This document shows positions 24,213 through 35,735 of a stretch of 64,000 nt of DNA, piece by piece. Under the pieces are notes generated by a model. It saw nothing but the letters and a program-made list of their open reading frames with translations, was not told the origin of the DNA and searched no databases. The position numbers and the translations under genes are program-made. Origin of the DNA: Sesamum alatum. Lineage: Eukaryota > Streptophyta > Magnoliopsida > Lamiales > Pedaliaceae. The stretch is taken from NCBI GenBank assembly GCA_034509735.1, contig JACGWO010000012.1, forward strand, positions 21,481,188 through 21,545,187. Direction: 5' to 3'. Within the stretch, counting starts at the first letter, position 1; every line of letters starts with the position of its first letter.

Positions 24213-24476
24213 TGATGTGGAAGTGGTTTTTAGTGAAGGAATAATTGAAAAAAATGCCCTCGATACAATTGCACCCCAAGTTTTAGTGAGAGAATTTTTG
24301 TATGTGTTGTCAAATCAATGAATAGTAACTTGTCATTAAAAAATAATATATCTTGTATTTATAGTGATTTGGTTATTTTATGATGAGATAGGGTGCATAT
24401 ATTTACCATGTGGTCTACACAAAAAAATTACTCTTATACCCTTATAAATAAATTATAATTACTATTATATACATCA
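24213..24476 (-). repeat. 5' LTR of element B
   Basis: A 264-bp LTR matching 15733-15993. It is followed on the minus strand by TTGGCGCCGTCTGTGGGA, the primer-binding site motif of many plant Tat elements. Outside it is TATTC, the TSD copy. Confidence 0.85.
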
Positions 24477-24481
24477 TATTC

Positions 24482-25030
24482 CAAAAGAACATTCATATAA
24501 TCTGTCACAACCAAGATGCTTGAATCCAAATAAGATGGTTGTTGAATTTATCAATCATGTGGAAGGTATTGGAATGAGTCCCTTATTGAGGAAGTGTTCA
24601 ACTCGGCTGACGCAGAGATATATCATATTGTCTATTCCCTTTGGAAACGCGAGTAAGGATGTTGCGGTGTGGCACCGATCCAAAGATGGTTCCTTTTCGA
24701 TACGTTCGGCATATCACCTTGTGAGGAATATTGCGCGATGGAAAGAAGGGAGTAGTAGCCTGATGCAATCGGCAAACCACTAGGATTTTAGTTGGAAAGG
24801 CAAAGTACCGAATCAGAGTTAGGAATTTTACGTGGAAAGCGAGCACGAACGCCTTACCAATGACCAAGAACTTGGGGAAGGGGAGAATGCACATACCTAA
24901 TCAATGTCCTATTTGCGATACCTAATCAGTGTATCCACCACGCCCCATTGAGTTGCCCGCATGCTAGACTGGTTTGGGCTTGGTTAGAGTTGCCATTGCA
25001 GTGTCCAAGTCTTGTTTCTTTTAATATAAT
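24482..25030 (+). mobile_element. LINE relic of the duplication unit, right piece
   Basis: Continues the LINE relic split by element B. Plus-strand translation includes ILSIPFGNASKDVAVWHRSK and DGSFSIRSAYHLVRNIARWK (24631-24750), followed by pieces of the zinc-binding reverse-transcriptase region (QCPICD near 24903, then VWAWLELPLQCPSLV-like at 24975). The same sequence is in unit 3 at 60915-61218. Stops and frameshifts are present. Confidence 0.7.
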
Positions 25031-25234
25031 GTTTTTTTCAACAATAAATTTATAAAATTTAGTCTAAATGAATAATACTTCGCATAAAAACGTCCTGCCA
25101 AGATGTGAAATTAAGATGTCCGCCGCATCTCAATGTCATTCATAATTATACCTTTGAAATTACACCAACGTTAAAGTTTACAACATATATAATTACAAAA
25201 ACCATTTTTTCCAAAAGAAAAATAAAATCTAATA

Positions 25235-25982
25235 TTAGAACACCTCATTTGTGGGGCGTACAGCCAGCCTAGTGTCATTCTCACCATCAGCATCATGCCG
25301 ATGATCTGCTGCCCCATGAATCTGATCAAGAACCAAAACCAAACCCATTGCAAAAGCGCCATCAAACCCCGGCTTCACACTCAGTAAGAAAACGTCTTTC
25401 CCAAGCACCACATTGGCGCAAGCGTCCACCTTACGCCGGATCTCCGCCACAGCTTCTCTCTCCGCATTGTAAATGGTGCATTTCCGGCAGGCGAAGGAGC
25501 CCTCGATCTGGTACTCCTCGCCTCCGTTCCTGTATACCTCCACCGTCATGCTCGATCGTCCGATCATCGAGGATCTACGCACGCTGAACAGAGGCTTCTG
25601 TCCTGTTTCTCTCGCCGGCGAAGCCTTCCCATCGTTGGTGCAGGCTCGGCCGCTGTTCCATTAAACAACCGATCGAATTCAGTGATTCTTCTCAAACCGA
25701 ATATATGAAAACTAAACTCGGAGTTTTATATTTATTCAAGTGTTTCAATAGATTACCTTACGTCGGACGGTGAGGATGCACCGGCCGGCAGCGTCCATGA
25801 GAACGAGTTCGCCGGTGTCCCCGACGTAGGGACCGTAGGAATCGACTCGGAAGACGAGTGAGCCCTTGGAATCATAAGCGGTGAACCCATCTCCGGCGAA
25901 GAAAAGGGAGGTTTTCAACACAGTGAGATGGGTTTTTTTGTTCGTATACAAACCCCTCTTCCACGATTGCCCCAGTCTGCAT
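25235..25982 (-). pseudogene. LURP-one-related gene copy 2, frameshifted
   Basis: Same two-exon layout. Exon 1 is 25757-25982 (226 bases instead of 225), the intron 25653-25756, exon 2 25235-25652. In exon 1 the A run after codon 15 (plus-strand T run near 25931-25938) has one extra base, shifting the frame after YEQ. In exon 2 there is an extra T near 25603-25607 (TGTTTCTC against TGTTCTC in copies 1 and 3). Exon 2 also carries a 15-base insertion or ancestral segment encoding ADHRH near 25293-25308. The normal ending PTNEVF is kept. Splice sites look intact. Two frameshifts make a functional LOR protein unlikely. Confidence 0.85.
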
Positions 25983-26121
25983 GATTATGTTACTTCTTTT
26001 TGAAATTGTGAGCTAAATTATGACAAAAAATAACGAAGGAGAAATTTCTTCTTGTTGAAATCAGAGTGGAGAATGAGTGAGAAATGAGCAGCTTGGAGTG
26101 GAAGCGAAGGTGATTTGTTGT

Positions 26122-26129
26122 TATTTATA
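26122..26129 (-). promoter_or_regulatory. Candidate TATA box of LOR copy 2
   Basis: TATAAATA on the minus strand, about 140 bases upstream of the ATG, at the same relative place as in copies 1 and 3. The promoter region is retained although the coding sequence is broken. Confidence 0.5.
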
Positions 26130-27411
26130 ATGATTATGGTGAAGAGGGAAAGGAATAAATTAAGGGAGAAGGAGGAGGAAACTTTGGAGCTGAATTGCAA
26201 GCATGTGAAATGTGATGATTCTTTCCTAAATAAAATAATAAGGTTATAATCTTGATTATACGAAGGGATTCTACTTTGCTAACCTCTAATAATTCTTAAA
26301 CTAGGTATTCAATCAAATATATTTGAAAAAATGGATAAAATTATACTTTTAGGCCTTCTTTACTTGTGAGCCAACCCAATCTCTTGTTTACTTACATTTA
26401 GGTAAATAGATGATTAATCACGATAAATAGATGATTTAAATGAAAAATATTAGTGATACAATTTAATCTCATCCTACATTTTATCCATTATTAATCTATC
26501 ACGACTTAATCCCATCCCTTAAAGTAAACGAGGCCTTAATCTTATAAGATACGAGTTCAACACTTTTAGATCTCTGTTTTATAAAATTTTCAAAATAGTC
26601 CTAATATTAAGAAAATTTGACACATTTAGTCATTTTCTTTACGAGATTTTTAAAATAATCCTAAAATTGGGAAGACTCAATACATTTAGTCTAATATCAA
26701 AGATTCTATCACAAAAATAGATAACGAGGACACGTGATAATGTGCATGTCTATTAGCTTTGATGCTCACACGATTGATGGACAAAGTTATCATTTTCTTT
26801 CCAAATTAAAGGGAAATTCTAATCTGACATGTAAATACTCATGTAAACAACTTATGATCTTGGAAGCATGTCTTAACTTGTGGTAGTGACCAGGGCCCCG
26901 AAGCTATCTAAATTTTTTTTCATCAAACAAATCAAATTTTGAGAGCCAGTAATATATATATATAGTATTTAATAATTTTTTTAAAAGATAAACTAATAAA
27001 ATTAAAACGAGATGTTAGGAGTTTAATTAAGATCAAAAGACTTTAAAAATTTATAAGATCTTTAAACAAAAATGAGTTTCTATAACTTATTTTTAGGAAC
27101 TTATAAGTTCCCAACTCAAAAAGTAACTTATAATAATTAATTAAGCTCATTTAATTTAAATCAATTTAATTATATATAATATCATTACTAACATCTTATA
27201 AACTTCATAATTTTAATGCACTCGAATGATTCAAGAGCTCATTTTTAATGTAATAATTTTACATGTTATAAACTTACAAATATTTTTTGAATACATTTGG
27301 TCAATAATTTTTTCAATAATGTCAAATTATTACTTTATATAAAATAATACTTTTTAAAATAAATTTATTTAAAAAACTAAAACCTTATTTGAAAATAATT
27401 TTGAATCATCG
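26130..27411. other. AT-rich flank of unit 2 up to the LINE insertion
   Basis: Matches 5403-6730 of unit 1 and 53105-54510 of unit 3. It contains the left half of the shared MITE-like block (from about 26328, its right half missing), the Tourist-like MITE listed separately, and a TA microsatellite at 26951-26964. No gene. Confidence 0.6.
26352..26535. mobile_element. Tourist-like (PIF/Harbinger) MITE in unit 2
   Basis: A 184-bp insertion with ends GGCCTTCTTTACTT and AAAGTAAACGAGGCC (inverted) and the 3-bp TSD TTA (26349-26351 and 26536-26538). It interrupts the shared MITE block, whose unit 3 counterpart near 53323-53330 is uninterrupted. The same family is at 55229-55424 in reverse orientation. 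Confidence 0.85.
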
Positions 27412-27871
27412 AGAACTCTCTTGTTAGGAGGACTGTATCTCGTATGAGAAGGGTTGTCTCTCTATAGAGGGGTGTGCTTTTCTTTCTAAGGGTTTTTAGT
27501 GAGATTTGCTCGGGTAGATTTTGTACATTGTCCTGGAAATTGTGCTTGTTCTTCCTATATCATGGGGTTTGCTCGATCCTTAATGTTGTGGATTATTCGA
27601 TTGTGATGTGGGTTTTTGGTTAATGTTTCGCAATTGTCTTTTTGGCCGTTGTCTTTTTTTTTTCTTTCCTTGGCTTTACTCTGGTTTCTCTCCCTGGATT
27701 TACTCTTGTTTTTGAATCGGTGCTTTGATCTGTTCTTCTTCTTTTCATTTACTAGTGAGTTTGTTGTGTTTTTCTTCAGAGACAAGAAGTGGGAAAGCAA
27801 TTGGTGGTTCATCTCGGCGAGGGCTCGTGGTTGTGCTGGGTCCTTCGTTCAAGCCAGGTTAGTGGGGTGAC

Positions 27872-29760
27872 ATGGAGTGGTTAGGGAGGTCGTTAGCATT
27901 GACGGAGGAGGAGGAGGGAGGCGTGGTTTTGCTGGAGGAGGACTGGTCTTTTGCTTCTGAGGCTGATCAGTTTATGTTAGTTGGGAGATTGCTTACTACG
28001 AGGCCATTCCGGTTGGACGGTTTACGGTTAACCCTTTGCAATATCATTAGACCGATCAAAGGGATACAGGTGCAACTGTTGGGGGATAATCGTTTTTTTG
28101 CTGATTTTTAAGCATCTGTTTGATAGAGACAGGGCTTTGAATGGTTGCCCTTGGACTTTTGACAGAAACTTGGTTATTTTAAATATATGTTGTGGGGCCG
28201 ATGATCTAATGAGTGTAGACTTATATTGGTGTCCGTTTTTCATCTTTGTGCATGGGCTGCAATGGTTGATCACGAGGATGGTGGCTGAGGCTATCGACAA
28301 TCGGCTAGGTAAGTTTATTGATTCATATCATGCTCAGGCTCAATTTGTTTGGGAGTGGAAAATGCGTATTCGGGTGGCGCTAGATGTTCGGATCCCATTG
28401 AAGAGGGGGTTAAAGATGAAGTCACCTAGCGGAGAGGAGATTTTTGTGATTTTCACGTATGATCGATTACCGAATTTTTGTTACGAATGTGGGATACTGG
28501 GCATATTATGAGGGACTGTGAGAAACGAGCTGAATTGGTGGGGCAGGAGACGACAACAGTTGAGTCTAATTATGGTCCATGGTTGAGGAAATCTCGAACA
28601 GTGGCTTTTACACAGAATTCAGGAGGATGGTCGAGTGGGGGGATGGTCGTCGGGGGAGGTTGGTGGGAGTGTGGGTAGAGGGAGTCCGGTGACTCGAAGG
28701 GGGGCAACTATCTTTTACTTTGGGAGGGAGGTCTTAGGGGGTTTGGGGTGTCCGGTGGAGAAGGTAGGGGGCGAGGCGGTGAGGTCACTAGAGAGGGGTC
28801 GACGTCCGGGGAAAGCTCTGGCAGTGGGGAAAGGCAGTTTTTGGAGGCGGGAGTTACTGGGTATGTCAACTGAACGTGGAAGCATGCACCAGCATAGTGG
28901 GGGAAGGTTGGGCTCCGAAGGTGATTCGGAATCGATCTCACAAGTGCCAGGTATTGTGGAGGGGTTGGCCCGTTGGGATGAAACCCAGGCTGGTGATCTT
29001 TTCCTGCATATCCACGAACAAGCCCAAAATGTTTCTCCTATTAGGCTGTCGATTTCAGGCTCGTTGGGATTGGATAAAAGAGGAGAGGAAGTCCACTAGC
29101 CTAAAGCCTAGATGGATGGTATTTGTTCTTTTGGTTGTGAGGCGGCCCAAGGAGTGACGAGCCCAGATGCTACTCTTCGGCCTAGTCTACTTCAGGATGG
29201 TTTGGGAGTTTCTACAGCCGGGTTGGATCAAGTCATTTTGGATGCTTCTAAGGGCCCTTTCTCTGACCCGAATGAACGGTAGGTGGACCCAAAAACGTAA
29301 TTTACGCTTATTGAAGAACTTGGGTCAAGGGGAGTCTGGAGCCAACTCAGAATCAAGCTCGCTAGATTTGGAAGGTGAATCTAGGGGTAGCCGAGGTCTT
29401 GATCTCTTCTCAAATCGGGTAGGTAATTCGGATCTCCCTTCATTCCAAAATTGTGACATTCCAGTCAAGGATTTGATTGTGATTGAGGGCGAAGGTGAGG
29501 GGAACGAGGGTGTGTAGGGTGGTCGGTCCGAGAGATTAATTCCAATTCCTGTAACTTTTCAAACGGGTCCAAAGGGTCGGGGATGGGGAGGTAAAGGGGT
29601 TAGAGGGTGGGGAGGTGATGCTGGTCTGATGGGGGTTAGGGGTAAGAGGAAGAGGGGTCTATTTTCGGGTGGTAGGCCTTTGAAGAAGCAGTTGGTGGAT
29701 GAAGACGACTGTTCTCCAATTTGGGCGGCGGCTGAGACTCAGCGCCGCCAGTCGTCATGA
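27872..29760 (+). pseudogene. LINE ORF1, gag-like with DUF4283 and zinc knuckle
   Basis: Starts MEWLGRSLALTEEEEGG. Residues of the DUF4283-type domain are visible as VGRLLTTRPFRLDGL and, after a frameshift near 28105, DRDRALNGCPWTFDRNLVIL. A zinc knuckle FCYECG...GHIMRDCEKR (28470-28520) is split by a second frameshift. The rest is Gly/Arg-rich and low in conservation. It ends in TQRRQSS with TGA at 29758-29760, overlapping the ORF2 start codon in an ATGA junction. ORF1 proteins of plant L1 elements bind RNA. Confidence 0.8.
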
Positions 29761-32700
29761 GTGTCCTTGTCTAGAACTGTCGGGGTTTAGGGGGTGCCTC
29801 GACGGTTCGAAAGCTCGGAGAATGGGTCCGGGAAACATATCTTATGTTGGTTTTTATTTTTGAAACAAAATGTGGTCAGCGTCGAGTAGAACGTATCCGA
29901 GATAGGCTTGAGATGTTTTGGCATCTCCTTTCCTTTTGTAGGTTTATCTGGTGGTTTAGCCCACTTTTGGAGAAAAGATATTGTTGTCCAGTTGAGGTCT
30001 TTATCAAAACTTTCATTGATGTTGATGTTCTTTCGGGATCTAACTGTGCAAAATTGGCATTTCACCGCGTTTTATGTGGAGCCAGAGGTTGGGAGAAGAC
30101 GAGAGAGTTGGGATAAATTAGTTCAACCGAGCTCTCAGTCTGATGCTCCGTGGCTTTGTGCTGGGGACTTCAATGAGATTTTGGCGGAGCACGAGAAAAC
30201 TGATTCTGCACGACCCCAATGGTTTATACAAGATTTCAGACGAGCGTTGGTGAGTTCTGATTTGGGTGACTTAGGCTTTAGGGGTCCGAAGTTCACATGT
30301 TGTAACAGGCGTCCTCATCTAAGTACGGTTTGGGCACGTTTGGATAGAGCTTGCGGTAATTCTAGATGGTATGCTCGGTTCCCTACAACTTCCATTCAAC
30401 ACTGTCCGACCCCATTTTCAGACCATGTTCTGCTGCGAATTTCATGGGATCCAAGTGGTGATATTAAAGAACAAAAAGGAAGCTGCAATTTTGGTTTGAA
30501 GCCAGTTGGACGCAATCGGAGGTATGTGGGCAGGTGGTGGCGAAGGCCTGGGCGACTCAAGGGGGGTCTGGTCCTAGTAGTGCTCTATTCAGGAAAATTC
30601 AACAATGCAGATTGCACCTACTTCAGTTAGAACAGAGAGACATTCATGAGGCCTAAACGTGAGATTAAGTTGTTGGAGGAGAGATATAATCAGCTTGAGG
30701 GCCGTCACTTAGGTTAGGAAGATCTCAGTGAGATGGCTTTATTAAGACAATAGATTGAGGATTTTAGTGCTCGGGAGATGCTGAAGTGGCAGCAGCGCAG
30801 TAAACAACATTGGTTGGGGGAAGGGGATGGAAATACTAAATTTTCCATTCATACGCATCTCTTCGGCGGCGGCGCAATAGAATATCTCAACTAAAAGATG
30901 AAAGGGGTTTTGGAGGGACGAGGCAGAGGATATCCAAGGGATATTGCCTCGATATTTTCGTTCTATTTTTATGTCCTCTCGCCCTACTGACCGATGCTTG
31001 AATGTAGTGTTACTACGGTGCAACGACGAGTTTCTACTGAGATGAACCAATCCCTTGTTGTTCCATTTTCTGCTGATGAGGTTAAGCGCGCAGCTCACGG
31101 TATGTTTCCTTTCAAGTCTCCGGGACCTGACGGTATGCCCCCATTATTTTTTCAGAAATTTTGGCATATTGTGGGTTATGATGTTATATGTGTTGTCCTT
31201 CGTATATTGAATGATCATGTCCTCCTTAATAAATTTAATTATACTAATATTGTCCTCGTTCCAAAATGTGAAGTTCCGGAATCGGTTGGTCAACTCTGGC
31301 ATATTAGTTTATGCAATGTCATCATTAAAATTGCTTCTAAATGCATAGCTAATCGGCTTAGTCCTTTGCTTGATTCTATTGTTTCTCCATCTCAATCTGC
31401 CTTTATTCTGGGTCGTTTGATTACTGACAATGTGTTATTAGCTTTTGAATTGAATCATTACCTTAAAACCTCATCACGTTCTTATAATCCATGTGTTGCT
31501 TTAAAACTGGATATGAGTAAAGCCTACGATAGGGTAGAGTGGCCTTTTCTCCGAGGTGTCTTAGTTAGGATTAGGTTTCAGCACCGTTTTGTGGACCTTA
31601 TTATGATGTTGGCCACTACTGTGTCCTATTCTCTAACTTTAAACGGTGAGCCATTTGGTTTCTTTAGGCCTGATAGAGGCATCCGACAGGGGGATCCTTT
31701 ATCCCTTTTTTTGTTTCTAGTCTGTGCTGAGGCTTTCTCTTGTTTCTTACAATCTGCTGAACGTGAGGGTAGGATGGTCGGAATGTCAGTGTCTCAGTCA
31801 GCTCCTTCTGTTTCACATATTTTGTTTGCGGATCATACTTTGGTTTTTTGTAGGGCTAGGGTGGAGGAGTTGAGGGAGATCCGGAGGATTTTGGGAGTTT
31901 ATGCTAGTGCGTCGGGTCAGGAAATTAACTTTCAAAAGTCGAGTATGGTAGTTAGCGAGGGCGTGAGGGAGGAGGTGAGATTAGAGTTGGCTTCCATTTT
32001 GGGGGTGAGAGTGGTAGCCGGTCATGATACTTATTTGGGGTTACCGACTGTTGGGAGAAGGTCTAGGGGATATGCTTTTAGATATGTTAAGAATAGGGTT
32101 TAGGATAAGACTAATGGGTATAATTCGAAATTCCTGTCCCTAGCGGGCAAGGGTGTGCTGATCAAATCTGTTTTGCAATCTATTCCTACGTATGTTATGT
32201 CGTGTTTCCTGCTCCCCAAATATCTTGTACGTCAGATGGAGTCGTTGGCTGCTGAAATTTGGTGGCATAATCGTGGGGATAGACGCATTCATTGGGTAGC
32301 TTGGGCTCGGTTGTGTCGCCCGGTTAAGAAAGGTGGGTTGGGGTTTCGCTCTTTAAGGGAATTCAATTTGGCTCTTTTAGCAAAACAAGGGTGGCAATTT
32401 CTTACTAGGCCTGGCTTTCTTCTTACGAAGGTTTTGGAAGCTAAGTATGTTCGGGGAGGGAGTTTTTGGGGTGCACCATTGGGCTCTATGCCTTCATTTA
32501 TTTGGCGTAGCATTGTGGCATCGAGGGGAATGTTGGCGGAAGGGTGTGAGAGGGGGGAGGGTGGTGAATGGAAGTGGAGGTTCACAAAAGGGGGTTTCTT
32601 TTCGGTCAGGAGCACTTACTGTCAAGTTGTAGCTATGAGGGGCCGGGGAATTCCTTCTACTTCAGGGAATGATCTGTTATTGGGGCAGGGTAATGGTTCA

Positions 32701-33153
32701 TTATGGTCGGTGGTTTGGGATAAAGATATTCTTCCTTGAGTTCGTGTTTTTATGTGGAGGTTGTGTTCAGAAGCTCTTCCTACTCTAGACTGTTTAGCTA
32801 AACGTGTACGAGGGATTGAGACGCGATGTTCTTCATGTGGTGCTGATATTGAATCTGTGAGACATGTTTTTATTGAATGTTCTGTAGCAAGACAGATGTG
32901 GGCTCTTTCTCTTATTCCAGGTCAATTGGTGTTCTAGTGGGAGCATGGAACTGCTGAATGGGTCTTACAATTGGTGCAATAGGGGAGTTTGGAGGTTAGG
33001 CAACATTTTTTCGTCATCTGTTGGGCTATTTGGAGTCGGAGGTGTAAGCGAACGATGGAGAGTCTTCATCAAGACGTGCTAGAAAATTTCCAGAAGGCCC
33101 TATGTTTTCTGCAGAATTTCCAGAATGCAAGATTGAATCTGAAGGGTGGCTGA
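29757..33153 (+). pseudogene. LINE ORF2: endonuclease, reverse transcriptase, zf-RVT
   Basis: It begins with the ATG that overlaps the ORF1 stop. Codon 6 is TAG in the segment VLV-stop-NCRGLGG, where the family has Trp. The endonuclease shows PWLCAGDFNEILAEHEK (30150) and SDHVLLRISW (30420). The RT, 30994-32103, shows KSPGPDGMPPLFFQKFW, DMSKAYDRVEW, RGIRQGDPLSLFLF and FADHTLVF. The last has His in place of the second catalytic Asp. A TAG at 32101 ends this frame. Then come IPTYVMSCFLLPKY, WHNRGDRRIHWVAW and a zf-RVT segment (RCSSCGADIESVRHVFIEC) near 32820. No RNase H domain is seen. Several stops fall where Trp is expected. Confidence 0.85.
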
Positions 33154-33307
33154 CTTTTATCTGTATCCTGTTCCAGAGCTGGTTTCATCTGTAGTTTTTG
33201 CTTTCGTTCTTTAGTTTTTGCAGACCTCTGTTGTTGTTTCTTTGGACTTGTATTTTCAACGTTTTATTTCATTTTTATAATATCATCAAAAAAAGAACTC
33301 TCTTGTT

Positions 33308-33517
33308 GGTGGTAGAAATTGAGAAGTGACGGAAAAAATTTCAAAAATAGGATATAAAATTGAAACAGATGAAATTGTGATAATGTGAGGAAAGTGTTAG
33401 CCGTGTTGGGAATGTGTTGGAGGTGTGTTATGTTATTATTTTCGGGAGGGTGGAGTAGACATTATCTCATACCGACGACGACTCATAATAATTTTGATTT
33501 ATCATAATTATTTATTT
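33308..33517. other. Unit 2 flank between the LINE and element E
   Basis: A 210-bp stretch of unit sequence (GGTGGTAGAAATTGAGAAG and GGAGGTGTGTTATG) matching 6735-6900 of unit 1 and 54513-54745 of unit 3. No gene. Confidence 0.65.
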
Positions 33518-33522
33518 AATAA

Positions 33523-34260
33523 TGATATGTGCCAAAAGGATTAGTTCAAAATCGAGGCCCAAAAGCCCAGAGAGACATCTAGGAGTCCAAAGAAAGGTAT
33601 TGGAGTCATACGTAAAGACCCACCTATTTTCAGGAGGAGGCCCATTCGAGGTACCGGTCCAAGCCCAAGAAAGTACTAGCCAGGCCTACCCCCAACAAGG
33701 AGGAAGTTCGACCCAGTCTTGATAGGAGGCCCTATCAAGGAGGCCCAAGTTAGAGGCTTGGACCTAGATGAAACACCAAGCAGGGAAGACCAGGACGAAG
33801 GCCCAGGTTCACTAGGAGCGGACAAGGGTTGATCGGGTCTACCCCTCATCCTTATCCGTGGAAGACCCCTTTCAGCGGACTCCCTACTTTTAAAGAAGGG
33901 CTGCGGAAATCTAGGAAGGCTAGCACTCGGCTTTTCTAGAGCCTAGAGCAACAAGGAGTCTTTTCCAACCGCAACTCTTCCTCTATAAATACTAACCCAC
34001 TTGACTGGTTCAAGTAACGTTTTTCAAGTACTCTAACACACAATTTTATGCTCTCACACTCGCACTCAGATTATTTTATGCTCTTCACTCATGAGATTTC
34101 ATCTTTCTTTTGCTTTATTTACATTTATTCTTCTATAATTGCTTACTGACTTGAGCATCGGAGTGCTAACGCATTTTTTGCAGGTCCCCATTTCATAGCT
34201 TGCAGAAAATCAAAGTCCACTCCGTTCAAGCCCAAGAACAAGCTCTTTCAGCTCACATCA
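33523..34260 (+). repeat. 5' LTR of element E
   Basis: A 738-bp LTR, TGATATGTGCC...CTCACATCA. TATAAATACTAACCC near 33983 is the likely promoter, and TTACTGACTTGAGCATCGGA near 34142 is the downstream box shared with the solo LTR at 10073-10810. It is followed by ATTGACGCTATTTGTGGGA, a decayed version of the primer-binding site seen in B and C. Confidence 0.85.
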
Positions 34261-34307
34261 ATTGACGCTATTTGTGGGAACACAAAACTAAGATGTGAGG
34301 ATTATGG

Positions 34308-35735
34308 AAACTCCCAATAGGGTGACGCTCATACTGACCCTCAGGCGTTGCAAGTGTCCCTGTGGGACAATACCCCCTCGGACACCTCCTCTGATATGTT
34401 GTCCCCAGGACTGATGGTGGCCATCCTGCAGATGATCACATCCACTATACGGGCGCAGATGGCAACGGTCGACACTGCCCTCTGACGGCAATGGAGCACC
34501 TGTAGAAAAGCTTACAAAATGTGCAGCATAGGATTATGGGAATCCCATTGCAGGTGCGAGGTGGTATCCGGTTCAGCAAGGAGGTCATGGTGGACGAACA
34601 TCCTCCCAACTGTCGGACACCAGCCATTGCGGAGTACAATGGCATCACTGACCCACAGGATCACCTGTCACGATTCGAGAACGTCGCGATGCTCCATCGA
34701 TACATAGCTGGGATCAAACATCGGGTTTTTGTGACCACCTTCGCTCAAGCGGCCCAGCAGCGGTTCAACCAGCTGCCTCTCGGTTCAGTAAGGAACTTCC
34801 AGGAGTTTCACTCGTTGTTCCTTCACCAATTCGCTAGTAGCATGAAACATTGCAAGATTTCCCTTAATGTCTTCACCGTTCGCCAAAAGGACTCTGAATC
34901 CTTGAGGGACTACCTCATCGTTTCAACGCTGCCGCCTTGGAGGTCCTTGTGGCCATCTAGGAGGTCAAAGCGAGCGCCTTCTCTCAAGGGCTTTTTGGAT
35001 GGGATTTCTTCAAATCCCTAGCCAAGAAGCCGACACTGGATTTCGATAGCCTGCTCGCTAGAGCAACCAAGTACATCAATATAGAGGAAGCTCAAGCCTC
35101 CAAGAATGAAGGACGGGGTGAGAAGAGGAAGGACGCACGCGAGGAAGGATCTACCAAGAAGCCCCATGCTGATGGGAGGGATAGGAAACCCCCCCCCCTC
35201 TCTCGAAAGCGAACCTCCTGTCTATACCCCCCTCAACGCTCCCATCACTCGAGCCCTCATGGCAGTAGAAAGGAAGGGACTGCTGATACGACCTCGTGGA
35301 GCTGGGGAGGGCCCTACGTGGCCCAAGTCAGACAAATTCTATTGATTCCACAATGACTATGGGCACTCCACAGAGGAATGCCGACATCTCAAATACGAGA
35401 TCGAGCGAATTGTCCAGAATGGATACATCCAAGAGTCCGCCTGTAGAGAGAACTCTCAAGGCACGGGTCCCTACCAGAAAAAGGACCAGAACAAAGGAAA
35501 AGCCTCGTCGAAGTCCAGTCCCAAACCTCCTCGGACGGAAGGACATAGACGAGCCCCTGCCAGGCCATCGGAGGATACGGTCCTCTTCTGAAAGGAGTCA
35601 TATGCATGATCGCATGAGGATCTATGGGGGGAAACTCCCATACGGCTCGAAAGGTGGTAGCTCGGGAAGCCGAGGCCACGTCTCCTGAAGAAGTCTTAGA
35701 TGTAAGCACAAAGATGGGCATGCCCGTTATTCAAT
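34308..35735 (+). pseudogene. Element E gag
   Basis: The capsid-like core is at 34521-35021 in one frame: AIAEYNGITDPQDHLSRFEN, then FAQAAQQRFNQLPLGSVRNF and QKDSESLRDYL, characteristic of plant Tat/Retrotrans_gag proteins. The upstream part and the region after 35020 are split by frameshifts. The zinc-knuckle-like end is near 35340-35440, in broken frames. Not functional. Confidence 0.75.

Larger units (their letters stand above)
15733..24476 (-). mobile_element. Tat-lineage Ty3/gypsy retrotransposon B with antisense ORF
   Basis: An 8744-bp element with short LTRs: 3' LTR 15733-15993 and 5' LTR 24213-24476 (261 and 264 bp, TGATGT...CATCA). The primer-binding site follows the 5' LTR on the minus strand (24195-24212, TTGGCGCCGTCTGTGGGA). 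A purine-rich tract (GAGAGTGGGGGGTTGTA) precedes the 3' LTR. Flanks GATTC (15728-15732) and TATTC (24477-24481) form a 5-bp TSD with one mismatch, and unit 3 near 60915 shows the empty site. Internal order on the minus strand is gag, protease, RT, RNase H, second RNase H, integrase. Between integrase and 3' LTR lies an ORF on the opposite strand. All frames are broken. Confidence 0.9.
4365..25030. repeat. Tandem duplication unit, copy 1
   Basis: Leftmost of three homologous units. It contains LOR copy 1, the AT-rich flank 5460-10067, the old CACTA-like block and a LINE relic (about 15400-15727, resuming at 24482). It is inflated by a solo LTR, a CACTA element, Tat element B and two copy-specific MITEs. 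The left boundary is where similarity to the other units starts (the AGATGTCC stretch near 4412, possibly from about 4365). The right boundary is at the LINE relic next to unit 2. Boundaries are by eye. Confidence 0.8.
27426..33293 (+). mobile_element. Full-length L1-type LINE retrotransposon
   Basis: A 5868-bp insertion with a 14-bp target-site duplication AGAACTCTCTTGTT at 27412-27425 and 33294-33307. Unit 3 keeps the empty site (AGAACTCTCTTGTGGGTGGT near 54503). It has two ORFs: a gag-like ORF1 with a zinc knuckle, and ORF2 with endonuclease, reverse transcriptase and zf-RVT regions. The 3' end is a short A-rich tail (ATCATCAAAAAA). Both ORFs are broken by stops and frameshifts. Confidence 0.9.
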
